The position numbers and the translations under genes are program-made. This document shows, in pieces, positions 35,113 through 44,010 of a DNA stretch of 64,000 nucleotides. The first letter of the stretch is position 1. Each line of letters starts with the position of its first letter. This DNA is from an uncultured Campylobacterota bacterium. Lineage in GTDB: Bacteria; Campylobacterota; Campylobacteria; Campylobacterales; Sulfurovaceae. The notes under the pieces were generated by a model. The model saw only the letters and a program-made list of their open reading frames with translations. It made no database searches and was not told the DNA's origin. The stretch lies in the NCBI GenBank assembly GCA_937141405.1, contig CAKZQQ010000005.1:310001-374000 (forward strand), read 5' to 3'.

Positions 35113-35574
35113 TTAAAATCTATATACAAGTGCCACTTCGTTGCACACCGGAAAATGAATACATTTTATACAATCAGCCCAAATTTTATGTTCAGGGATT
35201 TCGTCTTTTTCAATCTCAATAAAACCCATTTTTTTAAAAAAGTCGGCTATATAAGTAAGCGCAAGCACCTCTCTTTGAATACCAAGTTCTTTGGCTTCAT
35301 TGATGGCATATTCAACCATAGCGCGCCCGATATTTTGTTTTCTAAAATCATTATGAACAATAAGGCTTCTAACTTCGGCAATATCTCGCGAATGGATATG
35401 CAAAGCCGTGTAGCCGACAAGTTTATCACCCTCTTTCGCTAAAATATATGATCTAATATTTGTTGCAATTTCATCATCACTACGCGCAAGTATAATGCCG
35501 GTATTTACATCCTCGGCAACAAGCTCTTGCATTGCTTTGATATCATTGAGGGTTGCTTTTTTAAGCTCTATCAC
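35113..35574 (-). CDS. GNAT acetyltransferase, probable short N-acetylglutamate synthase
   Basis: A 153-residue acetyltransferase. The acetyl-CoA loop is NDFRKQNIGRAMV (~77-89). The C-terminal segment with three Cys (CIKCIHFPVC) and NEVALVYRF matches the short ArgA-type N-acetylglutamate synthases as I recall them. It would start arginine synthesis. The GTG start overlaps the engB stop by 4 nt. It sits oddly between engB and the PBP2 pair; an unrelated GNAT role is possible. Confidence 0.75.
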   Translation of the reverse strand: MIELKKATLNDIKAMQELVAEDVNTGIILARSDDEIATNIRSYILAKEGDKLVGYTALHIHSRDIAEVRSLIVHNDFRKQNIGRAMVEYAINEAKELGIQREVLALTYIADFFKKMGFIEIEKDEIPEHKIWADCIKCIHFPVCNEVALVYRF

Positions 35575-36179
35575 GACTCTACTCCAAAAATTGTTTTAAG
35601 CACCTCTTTGTGAAGCGGCTCAAGTGTATGTGGCTTGAGATTTGTAAATGCGATTGTACCCGGAAAATCTTTTTGCAAAGCATATCTCTCTTTTTGATTG
35701 AGTTTATCAATCTTCGTAAAGAGCGTGATATATCTTTGATCGGGTCTTATGATACTCTTGATAAATGCCTCAACTTCTTTGTCAATATCCATATTTGGGT
35801 GTCTTGCATCGCGCAGATGAATAAAAATTCTTATGGAGACTCTATTGGTGATAAAATCAACAAGATTTTTTTGCCACTCTTCTTTTATGGTTTTTGAAAC
35901 TTTTGCATAGCCAAATCCGGGCAAATCAACGAGACGCAACGGATATATACTGTTTTCATCCCCATAATCTATATCAAAGAAGTTAATAAGTCTCGTTTTT
36001 CCCGGCGTTGATGAACTCTTTGCTAGGCTCTTTTTATTTGTATAGGCATTAATAGTAGAGCTTTTCCCTACATTTGATCTTCCTAAGAAAACGATTTCAC
36101 TTTTATCTTCGCTGAGCGAATCTTTTTTGCTTTGTGCAGATTTGATAAAAACGGCTGATTTTATAATCGGTCTTTGCAC
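35571..36179 (-). CDS. engB: ribosome-biogenesis GTPase EngB/YsxC
   Basis: A 202-residue GTPase needed for 50S subunit assembly. GRSNVGKSS (G1, ~33-41), TPGKTR (G2), DLPGFGYAKV (G3) and TKIDK (G4) are complete. It is flanked by lptA (1-nt overlap) and the acetyltransferase (4-nt overlap) in a run that couples LPS transport genes and cell-wall genes. Confidence 0.96.
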   Translation of the reverse strand: MQRPIIKSAVFIKSAQSKKDSLSEDKSEIVFLGRSNVGKSSTINAYTNKKSLAKSSSTPGKTRLINFFDIDYGDENSIYPLRLVDLPGFGYAKVSKTIKEEWQKNLVDFITNRVSIRIFIHLRDARHPNMDIDKEVEAFIKSIIRPDQRYITLFTKIDKLNQKERYALQKDFPGTIAFTNLKPHTLEPLHKEVLKTIFGVES

Positions 36180-36640
36180 TACTTATCCTTAGTTTCAAAT
36201 ATAAACTCTATCGGCTGGTTTTTTTTGCCATCCACTCTAGCTTGCTTTTTATTCATATCGAGAATCATCACATTGCCCGTTAAAACTCTTTTATTGATAA
36301 GATCTTCAACCCGGGCATCAATTTTGAGATGATAGACATTGGTGCTTGGGAAATATCTCACCTCACCTGCCTTTCCTTTGTATTCATTGCCATCTTTTTT
36401 GATATAAAAATCTACACTCCCTACGGCCTTATACTCTTTTGCTTTATTATTTTTATCCAAATAGACAATTGCCTCTTTTGAATTAAGCCGGCTAATCCCC
36501 TCTTTTATCTTGACATTACCACGAAAATGAACCTCTTTTGTAAGATCATTCGCCTCCATGGTTTGTGATTTTATCTCTACTTTCTCTCCATAGATAAAGA
36601 GGGAGAAGAGCATGAAGAGAAAAGAGATTTTTTTTACCAA
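36179..36640 (-). CDS. lptA: LPS transport periplasmic protein LptA
   Basis: A 153-residue exported OstA/LptA-fold protein with a signal peptide (~1-18). Repeated beta motifs (EANDLTKEVHFRGNVKI, NSKEAIVYLDKNN) match the OstA domain that bridges inner- and outer-membrane LPS machinery. It is 62 nt downstream of lptC on the same strand, consistent with one Lpt unit. Confidence 0.9.
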   Translation of the reverse strand: MVKKISFLFMLFSLFIYGEKVEIKSQTMEANDLTKEVHFRGNVKIKEGISRLNSKEAIVYLDKNNKAKEYKAVGSVDFYIKKDGNEYKGKAGEVRYFPSTNVYHLKIDARVEDLINKRVLTGNVMILDMNKKQARVDGKKNQPIEFIFETKDK

Positions 36641-36702
36641 TTTGTTTCCTAAAAATTATTTTATTATATTATATCATTTTGCATCTATGAGCACTCTTTT
36701 TA

Positions 36703-37215
36703 TCACTCTGTTGTAAAGATTGTTGCCTGTGGATTTTCTACTGATATCATTTTTTCATCAAAAAGATAACGAAGCGTATCTCCTAAGAGTCTATTTTTAT
36801 CCATACGAGCACTAAAAGGTTTTAAGATATCTAGTATCTTTTTATTTTTATCATAACTTGCACTTTGTGTCTCACAATAGAATCCGTTTGTAGCGAGCAT
36901 TTTGACATCGCCTTTTAAAGTGATGATGTCTCCTTTATAGGTGCCCGCGTTGCCTACTATATACTTTATGTCACTATTTGAAAATTTAATATTTTTTAAT
37001 TTTAATGTATTGTCTATCTGTATTCCCTGAACGGCAAAAGCCGAACTTATCGTGGAATTTTTATCAACCTCTCTAAAAATAGTATCTTGAAATTGTAAAT
37101 CTTTTGTTGCTACACCGGCAGTGACTTCCTTCTCTTTTTCTGTATTAAATGAGAGCGAAAAGAGAATTGTCAAAACGATAAAGAGAACAATGATATACTC
37201 AATTCTTAGCGCCAT
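36703..37215 (-). CDS. lptC: LPS export protein LptC
   Basis: A 170-residue bitopic protein: one N-terminal transmembrane helix (~5-22) and a periplasmic LptC/OstA-like beta domain. The position between kdsC and lptA supports the assignment more than any single motif. The start overlaps the kdsC 3' end by 10 nt. Confidence 0.85.
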   Translation of the reverse strand: MALRIEYIIVLFIVLTILFSLSFNTEKEKEVTAGVATKDLQFQDTIFREVDKNSTISSAFAVQGIQIDNTLKLKNIKFSNSDIKYIVGNAGTYKGDIITLKGDVKMLATNGFYCETQSASYDKNKKILDILKPFSARMDKNRLLGDTLRYLFDEKMISVENPQATIFTTE

Positions 37216-37703
37216 AATTGTATAAATTCTTCTTCAATATTTTCATGCTTCAAGAGATACTCTATCATCTCTCTGACAGCGCCTTTACCGCCATTTTGAT
37301 TCAATTTTACATCAACTAACTCTTTGATATAGGTTACGGCATCGTTTGGCGCAAAGGATATCTTAGCTTTTTTAAGCATAGGGATGTCATTAAAATCATC
37401 CCCGATAATTGCAATATTTTCATAACTCAAACCGGATGCTCTAAGCAGCTCAGAGAGTGCAGCATCTTTGTCATCAACACCCTCATAAAACTGCTCTATA
37501 CCAAGTTCTTTTGCTCTTTTTCTTGCTACATTTGAGTATCTTCCGGTAATGATAGCGGCTTTCCTGCCAAGCTTTATCCATGAGCTGATTGCTAAACCAT
37601 CTTTGACGTTAAAAGATTTGATCTCATCACCCTTTTCGCTATAGGTGATACTGCCATCAGTTAGGGTGCCATCAACATCGAGAACAATAAGCTCTATACT
37701 CAC
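37206..37703 (-). CDS. kdsC: KDO-8-phosphate phosphatase
   Basis: A 165-residue HAD hydrolase that releases KDO for LPS core synthesis. The catalytic VLDVDGTLTDG is at ~7-17, then ITGRYSNVARKRAKELGI (~52-70) and GDDFNDIPML (~100). It is a cap-less C0 HAD of normal length. It overlaps hisB by 4 nt and lptC by 10 nt. Confidence 0.95.
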   Translation of the reverse strand: MSIELIVLDVDGTLTDGSITYSEKGDEIKSFNVKDGLAISSWIKLGRKAAIITGRYSNVARKRAKELGIEQFYEGVDDKDAALSELLRASGLSYENIAIIGDDFNDIPMLKKAKISFAPNDAVTYIKELVDVKLNQNGGKGAVREMIEYLLKHENIEEEFIQLWR

Positions 37704-38272
37704 AGAGTACCCTTTGTACTTGGAATTCCTGCATTTAAATTTGGGCTCAGTGCTCTGCGAAGTGCAACAGCTAAAGCTTTAAATGAGGCCTCTATGATAT
37801 GGTGTTTGTTTGTGCCTCTATTGTAGATCATATGCATAGTTAGAGGGAGATTAAGAGCAAACGATTTGAAAAATTCCTCCGCAAGCTCAACATCAAAGTC
37901 ACCCACTTTTCCTCCGATAGGCATATCATAGACAATATAGCCTCTATTAGAGAGATCGATATCACAACTTACGCTTGCTTCGTCCATTACGATTGTCGCA
38001 TTGCCGTATCGTTCTATGTTTTTTGCAGGGTAAACTCCTTGTTTAAGCGCTTCGGCTATGACGATGGCGATATCTTCGACACTATGATGGTCATCAATAT
38101 GCGTATCACCGCTACACCTAACCTCTAAATCCATATGTGCATGGCGCGCTAAAGCCTCAAGCATATGATCCAAAAATCCTACCCCGGTATCGATAGTGCT
38201 TTTCCCGCTCCCGTATATCTCCGCTTTTACCTCTATATCGGTCTCTTTTGTTTTTCGTTTTGCCTCAACCAT
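37700..38272 (-). CDS. hisB: imidazoleglycerol-phosphate dehydratase
   Basis: Step 6 of histidine synthesis. The 190-residue monofunctional form lacks the histidinol-phosphatase domain found in E. coli. Metal-binding His clusters are visible in DHMLEALARHAHMDL (~38), DDHHSVEDIA (~62) and NKHHIIEASFKALA (~155). It interrupts the rlpA-kdsC pair known from Campylobacter; coupling by ATGA to kdsC suggests it is a settled operon member. Confidence 0.96.
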   Translation of the reverse strand: MVEAKRKTKETDIEVKAEIYGSGKSTIDTGVGFLDHMLEALARHAHMDLEVRCSGDTHIDDHHSVEDIAIVIAEALKQGVYPAKNIERYGNATIVMDEASVSCDIDLSNRGYIVYDMPIGGKVGDFDVELAEEFFKSFALNLPLTMHMIYNRGTNKHHIIEASFKALAVALRRALSPNLNAGIPSTKGTL

Positions 38273-38291
38273 ATATCAACCTCTTTATAAA

Positions 38292-39023
38292 TTAATTTCG
38301 AACCAAAAATGCACCGCTAATATCGTAATCATCTATGAAGTCTCTTGCTTCGTTTTCTGATCCAAAGCCCATAACCCACACTCTATATATCGGCTCACCG
38401 TCATAGTCATCAAAAGCTTTTACGACCACCTGATAGCGCGATGAAAGTTTTGAATATTTTTTTTGATAGATGTAGGCTCCTGCTTTTCTCTTAAAGGCAC
38501 CTACTTGGACGCCGAAATTACCCAATCTAACCTTTTGATTTTTACGCTGAGATGAGGCAATCTTACCTGCAAAACCGACAACTTCAATCTCAACTTTAGC
38601 AACACCGCTTCTATCGAGTCCCAACTTTTTACCGGCTGCGTAGCTACAATCAATGATTCTACCGGAAACAAAAGGACCGCGATCATTAATGCGAACGATC
38701 GTGCTTGTGCCGTTTTTAAGATTTTTAACTTTTACCATGGTATCCATCGGCCATGTTTTGTGTGCAGCTGTGTTTGCGTGCATATCGTATTGTTCGCCAT
38801 TGCTGGTTTTTTTGCCATGAAAATTTGGCCCATACCAACTTGCCACACCTCTCATCCTCTCACCGACGGAAACATAGGTTGGATAATATCTTTTACCTAA
38901 AACTTTATAACTGCGCATGGTGGCTTTTTGCCCTGCTTTAGAGGTATATGTCTGTTTTTGAGAACAAGCCGTTAGAAAAAAGATAGAAAAGAGGATAGTG
39001 CATAGTGTGAAGATTCGAACCAA
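38292..39023 (-). CDS. rlpA: septal-ring lytic transglycosylase RlpA (SPOR domain)
   Basis: A 243-residue lipoprotein. The signal peptide has a lipobox ending LTACS (~20). A double-psi beta-barrel follows (~58-155, GVASWYGPNFHGKKTSNGE with the conserved His, and the catalytic-type Asp in RINDRGPF). A C-terminal SPOR domain (~170-243) binds denuded glycan at the septum. The TTG start at 39023 is preceded by GGGAG. It stands between tatD and hisB. Confidence 0.92.
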   Translation of the reverse strand: MVRIFTLCTILFSIFFLTACSQKQTYTSKAGQKATMRSYKVLGKRYYPTYVSVGERMRGVASWYGPNFHGKKTSNGEQYDMHANTAAHKTWPMDTMVKVKNLKNGTSTIVRINDRGPFVSGRIIDCSYAAGKKLGLDRSGVAKVEIEVVGFAGKIASSQRKNQKVRLGNFGVQVGAFKRKAGAYIYQKKYSKLSSRYQVVVKAFDDYDGEPIYRVWVMGFGSENEARDFIDDYDISGAFLVRN

Positions 39024-39072
39024 AATAAACTCCCAAAAAAAGCTATTTAATTATGGCTTGATTTGGCTTTGA

Positions 39073-39852
39073 TTACGCTTTTATGCGATCAAAAAGTCTC
39101 AGTGCATTTTTAGTCGTTATCCTACATAATTGCTCATAGTCAATGTTTAAAATATCGCCTATTTTTTGTGCAACGTAATGTGTGTATGCAGGTTCATTTC
39201 TTTTGCCTCTAAAAGGCTCAGGAGTAAGATAAGGGGCATCGGTTTCAAGCAAAAGGGTCTCAAGAGGGATTTTAGGGAGAGTATGGATGAGTTTTTTAGC
39301 ATTCTTAAATGTAACAACACCTCCTATCCCAAAATAAAATCCACTTTTAGAAAGCTTGATAAGCTGCTCATCGGCATTGTAGCAGTGCAAGACGCCCCCC
39401 TTCTTTGGCTTGGTCTGTTCAAGCATCTCAAAAGAGTCGAGTGAGGCATCACGGATATGGACTATCATTGGGAGGCTATACTTATCGGCTAGTTTGATTT
39501 GATCTAAAAAAACCTCTTTTTGCATTTTTTTGTACGGAGCAATTGCTTCGTGTTCATCGGGCAATCTATAATAATCAAGTCCACACTCGCCTATAGCAAC
39601 ACACTTTTCATGCCTTAAAAACTGCTCTAGGTATTTTTGATCATAGGAAGAAGCATCATAAGGGTGTACGCCGACACTAAAATAGATATCATCGTATTTT
39701 TCACTTAAGGCTATAGCCCTTTTGAGTGTTTTTGGGTCAGCTCCGGGAATAATCCACTTTACGACATCATGCTTGATAGAGCGCTTCAGCACATCCTCTA
39801 TATCATCTATATATCGTGCATCATCCAAATGGACATGTGTATCGATAATCAT
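39073..39852 (-). CDS. tatD: TatD-family metal-dependent DNase
   Basis: A 259-residue TIM-barrel hydrolase with metal ligands HVHLD (~6-10), GECGLDYY (~92), HIRDASLDS (~130), HCYNADEQ (~155) and LETDAPYL (~205). The family acts as 3'-5' DNase in repair and is often named for its link to tat operons. Start ATG 39852. Gene order next to rlpA is the same as in Campylobacter, minus one transglycosylase gene (recalled). Confidence 0.94.
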   Translation of the reverse strand: MIIDTHVHLDDARYIDDIEDVLKRSIKHDVVKWIIPGADPKTLKRAIALSEKYDDIYFSVGVHPYDASSYDQKYLEQFLRHEKCVAIGECGLDYYRLPDEHEAIAPYKKMQKEVFLDQIKLADKYSLPMIVHIRDASLDSFEMLEQTKPKKGGVLHCYNADEQLIKLSKSGFYFGIGGVVTFKNAKKLIHTLPKIPLETLLLETDAPYLTPEPFRGKRNEPAYTHYVAQKIGDILNIDYEQLCRITTKNALRLFDRIKA

Positions 39853-39894
39853 AACAATTATCCTAGTATTAAATTGAAACTATTTGTGAGAAAA

Positions 39895-39932
39895 TATATC
39901 CAAGCCTTCTTTAAAAGAGGCTTTTGGATATA
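39895..39932 (-). terminator. long hairpin after the cytochrome c gene
   Basis: Outer arms TATATCC / GGATATA and inner arms AAGCC-TCTTT / AAAGA-GGCTT form a nearly continuous stem of about 17 bp with small bulges, starting 7 nt after the cytochrome stop codon on the minus strand. It probably ends that transcript before tatD. Confidence 0.6.
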
Positions 39933-39939
39933 AGAAGAA

Positions 39940-40239
39940 TTATTTTAAAGTCGCGACGTAAGCAGAAACTTCTTTGATAGCAGCATCATCAAGTGTTGCA
40001 ACCATACCTTTCATTGAAGCACCTAAACCGTATTGGTTAAGTGAACCGTCTTTATAACCGTGAATTGATTTTTCTACAGCTGCAGCGTCCATACCGGCTA
40101 TGTGTTTGGATTTACCAAGAGCAGCCATTTTACCATCAGCTCCGTGACAGCTCGCACATTTTGTAGCATAAATTGTAGCACCATCAGCCATAAGCATTGT
40201 TGCTCCCGCGAATATTGTTGCAATTACTATTTTTTTCAT
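39940..40239 (-). CDS. small periplasmic cytochrome c (c553 type)
   Basis: A 99-residue protein: signal peptide (~1-19), haem motif CASCH (~28-32) and a probable Met ligand in GASMKGM (~75), the class I cytochrome layout. It likely shuttles electrons between periplasmic enzymes and terminal oxidases. It lies 30 nt downstream of the haem-less secreted protein and shares its strand. Confidence 0.93.
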   Translation of the reverse strand: MKKIVIATIFAGATMLMADGATIYATKCASCHGADGKMAALGKSKHIAGMDAAAVEKSIHGYKDGSLNQYGLGASMKGMVATLDDAAIKEVSAYVATLK

Positions 40240-40269
40240 TTTTTCTCCTTTGTTTTGTGATTGCCCTAT

Positions 40270-40590
40270 TTAGCAGCTTGGTACATTTCCTGAATCAGAT
40301 GCATACTCATAAGAGAAATCATAAAGATATCCACTCCAAGCATCTTTGTAAGCGTCGCTTATTCCTGGACATATTACTTTTACTTCATCAGCAAATTTAC
40401 CGGCAGTATTGATCTCTTCCCACTCATCTTGCGTATGACTAGCAGCAAATTTAGCACCACTAAAACCACAGACATCTTTCATATATTTACTATAGAGTTT
40501 TTGACCTTTAGCAGCATCAGCGCTGAGTGTTGTTGTCATCATTGCAAAGCCAAAAAGAGCAGCTATAGCAAGTTTTGTTATCTTTTTCAT
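40270..40590 (-). CDS. secreted cytochrome-like protein without haem motif
   Basis: A 106-residue exported protein (signal peptide ~1-24). The mature start AAKGQKLYSKYMKDVCGFSGAKFA resembles the first helix of class I cytochromes, but the CxxCH site is replaced by CGFSG. Three Cys remain (about 42, 74 and 106), the last at the very C-terminus. The function is unknown; a disulfide-bonded protein with a cytochrome-like fold is one reading. It is expressed just before the c553-type gene. Confidence 0.7.
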   Translation of the reverse strand: MKKITKLAIAALFGFAMMTTTLSADAAKGQKLYSKYMKDVCGFSGAKFAASHTQDEWEEINTAGKFADEVKVICPGISDAYKDAWSGYLYDFSYEYASDSGNVPSC

Positions 40591-40682
40591 CCATTAATCC
40601 TTTTGTTGAGATGGAGCATTGTAGCATAAAAATTGTGATATTTTTGTGATATTTTGTTAAAAAAATGTTAAAAAAAGAAAAA

Positions 40683-41021
40683 TTATTCCAATTTTCCAAA
40701 TACTTTATATTTTTCCCAATAGATATCAATTATCCTATCTAGTTCTGCTTCATTTAATTTTGTCGGTTTTTTTATGCCATATCTATCCAAAAACATATCT
40801 TGCATGACAGAAGTATCTCGAGAAGGCTCCTTGAGGTAACGCTTGAGTCCTGCTTTGAGGTTGTTTTCACCGCTGTATGTCGATAGATACCTCATAAACA
40901 TATTTTGTAGTGATGAGGATAGTTTTTTGTGACAATGTACGCAATTTTTTTCATAAGCATCCTCTCCCATTAAGGGCGTATAAATCAAAAGAAGAGAGAG
41001 AACGAGAGCTACTCTTACCAT
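40683..41021 (-). CDS. small c-type cytochrome linked to a two-component system
   Basis: A 112-residue exported protein: signal peptide (~1-19) and one haem motif CVHCH (~27-31) followed by a helical region (LSSSLQNMFMRYLS). It overlaps the 3' end of the histidine-kinase gene by 7 nt, so it is translated from the same message as the signalling pair. It may report redox state to, or be regulated by, that system (inference). Confidence 0.85.
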   Translation of the reverse strand: MVRVALVLSLLLIYTPLMGEDAYEKNCVHCHKKLSSSLQNMFMRYLSTYSGENNLKAGLKRYLKEPSRDTSVMQDMFLDRYGIKKPTKLNEAELDRIIDIYWEKYKVFGKLE

Positions 41022-42205
41022 GTTAAAACTATCCTTGTACCTTGATTTTTTGTTGAAGCTACATCTATTGATATATTATACTCTTGTGCGATCTTATTGA
41101 CAATACTGAGCCCTATGCCAAAGCCTCCTTCACTCTCATTGAAACGCATATATCTATCAAACATATAGGGTATATCTTCGTTTGACATACCTACTCCGGT
41201 ATCTTCAACGGCAAGCATATTTTTTTTCAATGTTATAAAAATCTTACCGCCGCGCTTATTGTATTTTATAGCATTTGAGATAAGATTATCCAAAACTCGT
41301 ATTATTTTATTTTTATTGATAGTGATACGAGAATTTTTAATATCAAGTACGAAAGAGATATTTTTGGATTTTGCCAGTAGGTCAAAATACTCTATCCTAT
41401 CTTCTATGATAGGACCAAGGGCAATTTTCTTGTCATCGCTTTTTGCATCAGCCTCCAGTGTAATATAGGTAAGGTCTTTATAGAGCACAGAGACGGTTCT
41501 AGCAGCAATCACAATTCTTTTTATCCTTTTTTGATCTTCCGGATCAATCTTACTTTGATCTATCATCTCAACATTAGCAAGTATGGCACTTAAAGGGGTA
41601 TTGAGTTCATGGGTGGTATCTTTGATAAATCTATCGAGCAAAACGATTGATTCTCGCATGGGCCTTACAAAAACCTTTGCTAAGAAGATGCCGGACAAAG
41701 AGAGAAGAAGAAAGGAGATACCACTATAAAAAATGATATTCCTCCATGCTTCAGCAATCCAAATACCGTCATCTTTCACCTCAATAAAAAGGTATTTGGC
41801 TCCAAGATAATATTCATCAAGCATCTTAACATAGTGGACATATCCATCTTTTGTCCTATAGACATCCCTTGTGAAGTCTACCTCCGGAGATTTAAGAATT
41901 GAAAATATCTTGACAAACTCTATATCGTAAATTGCACTTTTGAAAGACTCATTTCTTGGATACTCTTTTCTCTCATCAAAATAGTGGTGGAGTGTTTTGA
42001 GTTTTTTTATCTGATCGTAAGCATAGGTTGAAAGTATGGCTCTTTTGCCTGAGAGCGCAATCTTTTTTTGCGATTCATAATAAAATATAGATATGAGAGC
42101 AATAATGCTTGCAACAAGCAAAATATAAATAATGATAAATCTATATAGAGATATCTTCTCACTTTTTAAGAGTGAATTTGTATCCCTGTTTTTTGATGCT
42201 CTCAA
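41015..42205 (-). CDS. sensor histidine kinase
   Basis: A 396-residue membrane kinase. TM1 is ~23-43, a ~110-residue periplasmic sensor follows, TM2 is ~150-172, then HisKA with the phospho-acceptor in TTHELNTPLSA (~198) and HATPase with NLISNAIKYN, EDTGVGMS and GFGIGLSI. TTG 42205 is preferred because AAGGA lies 5 nt upstream; TTG 42220 is the alternative. It overlaps the response-regulator gene 3' end and the cytochrome gene. Confidence 0.92.
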   Translation of the reverse strand: MRASKNRDTNSLLKSEKISLYRFIIIYILLVASIIALISIFYYESQKKIALSGKRAILSTYAYDQIKKLKTLHHYFDERKEYPRNESFKSAIYDIEFVKIFSILKSPEVDFTRDVYRTKDGYVHYVKMLDEYYLGAKYLFIEVKDDGIWIAEAWRNIIFYSGISFLLLSLSGIFLAKVFVRPMRESIVLLDRFIKDTTHELNTPLSAILANVEMIDQSKIDPEDQKRIKRIVIAARTVSVLYKDLTYITLEADAKSDDKKIALGPIIEDRIEYFDLLAKSKNISFVLDIKNSRITINKNKIIRVLDNLISNAIKYNKRGGKIFITLKKNMLAVEDTGVGMSNEDIPYMFDRYMRFNESEGGFGIGLSIVNKIAQEYNISIDVASTKNQGTRIVLTW

Positions 42206-42842
42206 TGGATTCCTTACCAATTACTTTTCTTAGATTTTTAATGTATGTTCGAAGAGCTGTATCGCTTGGTTCCTCATCATAGCCCCAAAGATAATCGTAG
42301 ATGCTTTCGTGCGATATAATCTCTCCTTTATGTTGCATAAAAAGCTTTAAAAGTTTTGACTCTTTATTGCCGATATTAACACTCTTATTATCAATGATAA
42401 GCTCATTGTTTATGACATTGTATTCGATATGATTTGTGAGCCTGATAGTATCTTTAACTTCATGAAAAAATTCCCTCTTTAGGAGTGTTTCAACTCTGAT
42501 TAGAAGCTCTTTTAATGCAAAAGGTTTTCTGATGTAATCATCGCAGCCACTATCAAAGCCTTTTTCCAAATCATTTATGCTATTGAGTGAAGTGATATAA
42601 ATTGCAGGTGTTTGCACTCCATTGCCTCGCACCTCTTTAAGTACTTCAAATCCATTCATTCCCGGAGTATTCACATCAAGCAATAAAAGATCATATCTAT
42701 TTTCATAAAGCATATCTTGTGCCTCTATTCCATCGTAGGCGTTCTCGATGCTATATCCTTCAGAAATAAAAAAATCACAGATAGTCTCATTGAGCGTGGT
42801 ATCATCTTCGAGAAGAAAAAGTTTGATTTTTTCTTTTGACAT
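42159..42842 (-). CDS. OmpR-type response regulator
   Basis: A 227-residue regulator. The receiver domain has the phospho-acceptor Asp in LLLLDVNTPGMNG (~55) and the Lys in YIRKPFALKELL (~105); a winged-helix DNA-binding domain ends LRTYIKNLRKVIG and IKKQGYKF. It is the first gene of the regulator-kinase-cytochrome operon. A target promoter is not evident in the window. Confidence 0.95.
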   Translation of the reverse strand: MSKEKIKLFLLEDDTTLNETICDFFISEGYSIENAYDGIEAQDMLYENRYDLLLLDVNTPGMNGFEVLKEVRGNGVQTPAIYITSLNSINDLEKGFDSGCDDYIRKPFALKELLIRVETLLKREFFHEVKDTIRLTNHIEYNVINNELIIDNKSVNIGNKESKLLKLFMQHKGEIISHESIYDYLWGYDEEPSDTALRTYIKNLRKVIGKESIESIKKQGYKFTLKK

Positions 42843-42930
42843 ATAAACTCCATAGATTAATAAAAAGCAAGTATATCATAACTTATTTGATAAGTTTTTT
42901 GAGAATGTATAAAACTAAAAACTTATCTGC

Positions 42931-44010
42931 TTAAGGTTTTATACCGGCTTGTGCTTTTTTCTTTTTCTCTAAAAGTTTCTTATCTCGAATGATTCTGCTT
43001 TTATCTTTTGCAAAAGCTTGCATATCTTCCACTTCATCCATCTCATCAACTATCTCAACACCCAAAAGTGCTTCAAATACATCTTCTAGCGTGACAATAC
43101 CGGCAGTTTGCCCATAATTGTCGTGCACTAAAAAAAGATGCGTTTTTCTCTTGACAAATTGATCTATAAGTGTTGAGATTGGGATATTTTCAGAAACTCT
43201 GTGGATATCAAGTGCGATATCTTTCATAAGCGTTCCGTTTCGCTCCTCAATACTCTCTTCAAGTATCGCTTGGCTCAAAACAAATCCGATGACATTATCG
43301 ATTGTATCTTCGTAGATTGGGATTCTTGAGTGGATATACATCCTGTCATCTTCTATCGCCTCTTCAACCTTTGTATCGGCACTCAAGGCAAAAACAACAC
43401 TTCTAGGCGTCATAACATCTTCCGATTTGATATTTTTGAGCTTCAAAAGGTTCTCTATGAGGTGGCTCTCTTTGGAGAGGATTGATCCCTCTTTTTCTCC
43501 CATAGCAACCATTGCCATGATCTCATCTCTAGAGAAATTACCCTCTTTCTCTTTTCCGTTTGATATAAAATTGGTAATGATACCGCTAAACCAGACGAGT
43601 GGATAGGTCAATCGTATAAGCCATTTGATAAAAAATGCGGAAGGAAAAAGAAGTTTTTTCCAGTACAGTGCGCCTATCGTTTTTGGTATGATCTCAGAGA
43701 AATAGAGTATGAGTAGTGTTAGTATAAAAGCTACGAGGGCTTGCCATTTAGAGCCAAAAAGCAACTGTGCTTGTGCACCAACACCTGCTGCACCGATTGT
43801 ATGTGCAAAAGTATTTACGATGAGTATTGATGATATCGGGCGATCAATATTTAATTTTAATTTTTTTATATATTCAATATTGGGCGAATATTTTTGCTTT
43901 GAAAGCGACTCTATATAAGAGTTTGTGCTTGATAAGAGTACAGCTTCTAAAACAGAGCAGATGAAAGATAAAAAGAGTGCTATAAAAAGGTATGTCAACA
44001 GAAGAGTCAT
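42931..44010 (-). CDS. CNNM/CorC-type membrane protein with CBS pair
   Basis: A 359-residue protein: DUF21/CNNM transmembrane domain (~1-140, four helices) followed by two CBS domains (~195-320, starting MTPRSVVFALSAD and ending GIVTLEDVFEALLG). The CorC_HlyC transporter-associated domain after the CBS pair is missing or very short. Such proteins are linked to Mg2+/Co2+ efflux. The start codon overlaps the stop of a possible 21-codon leader frame (44007-44072). Confidence 0.9.
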   Translation of the reverse strand: MTLLLTYLFIALFLSFICSVLEAVLLSSTNSYIESLSKQKYSPNIEYIKKLKLNIDRPISSILIVNTFAHTIGAAGVGAQAQLLFGSKWQALVAFILTLLILYFSEIIPKTIGALYWKKLLFPSAFFIKWLIRLTYPLVWFSGIITNFISNGKEKEGNFSRDEIMAMVAMGEKEGSILSKESHLIENLLKLKNIKSEDVMTPRSVVFALSADTKVEEAIEDDRMYIHSRIPIYEDTIDNVIGFVLSQAILEESIEERNGTLMKDIALDIHRVSENIPISTLIDQFVKRKTHLFLVHDNYGQTAGIVTLEDVFEALLGVEIVDEMDEVEDMQAFAKDKSRIIRDKKLLEKKKKAQAGIKP

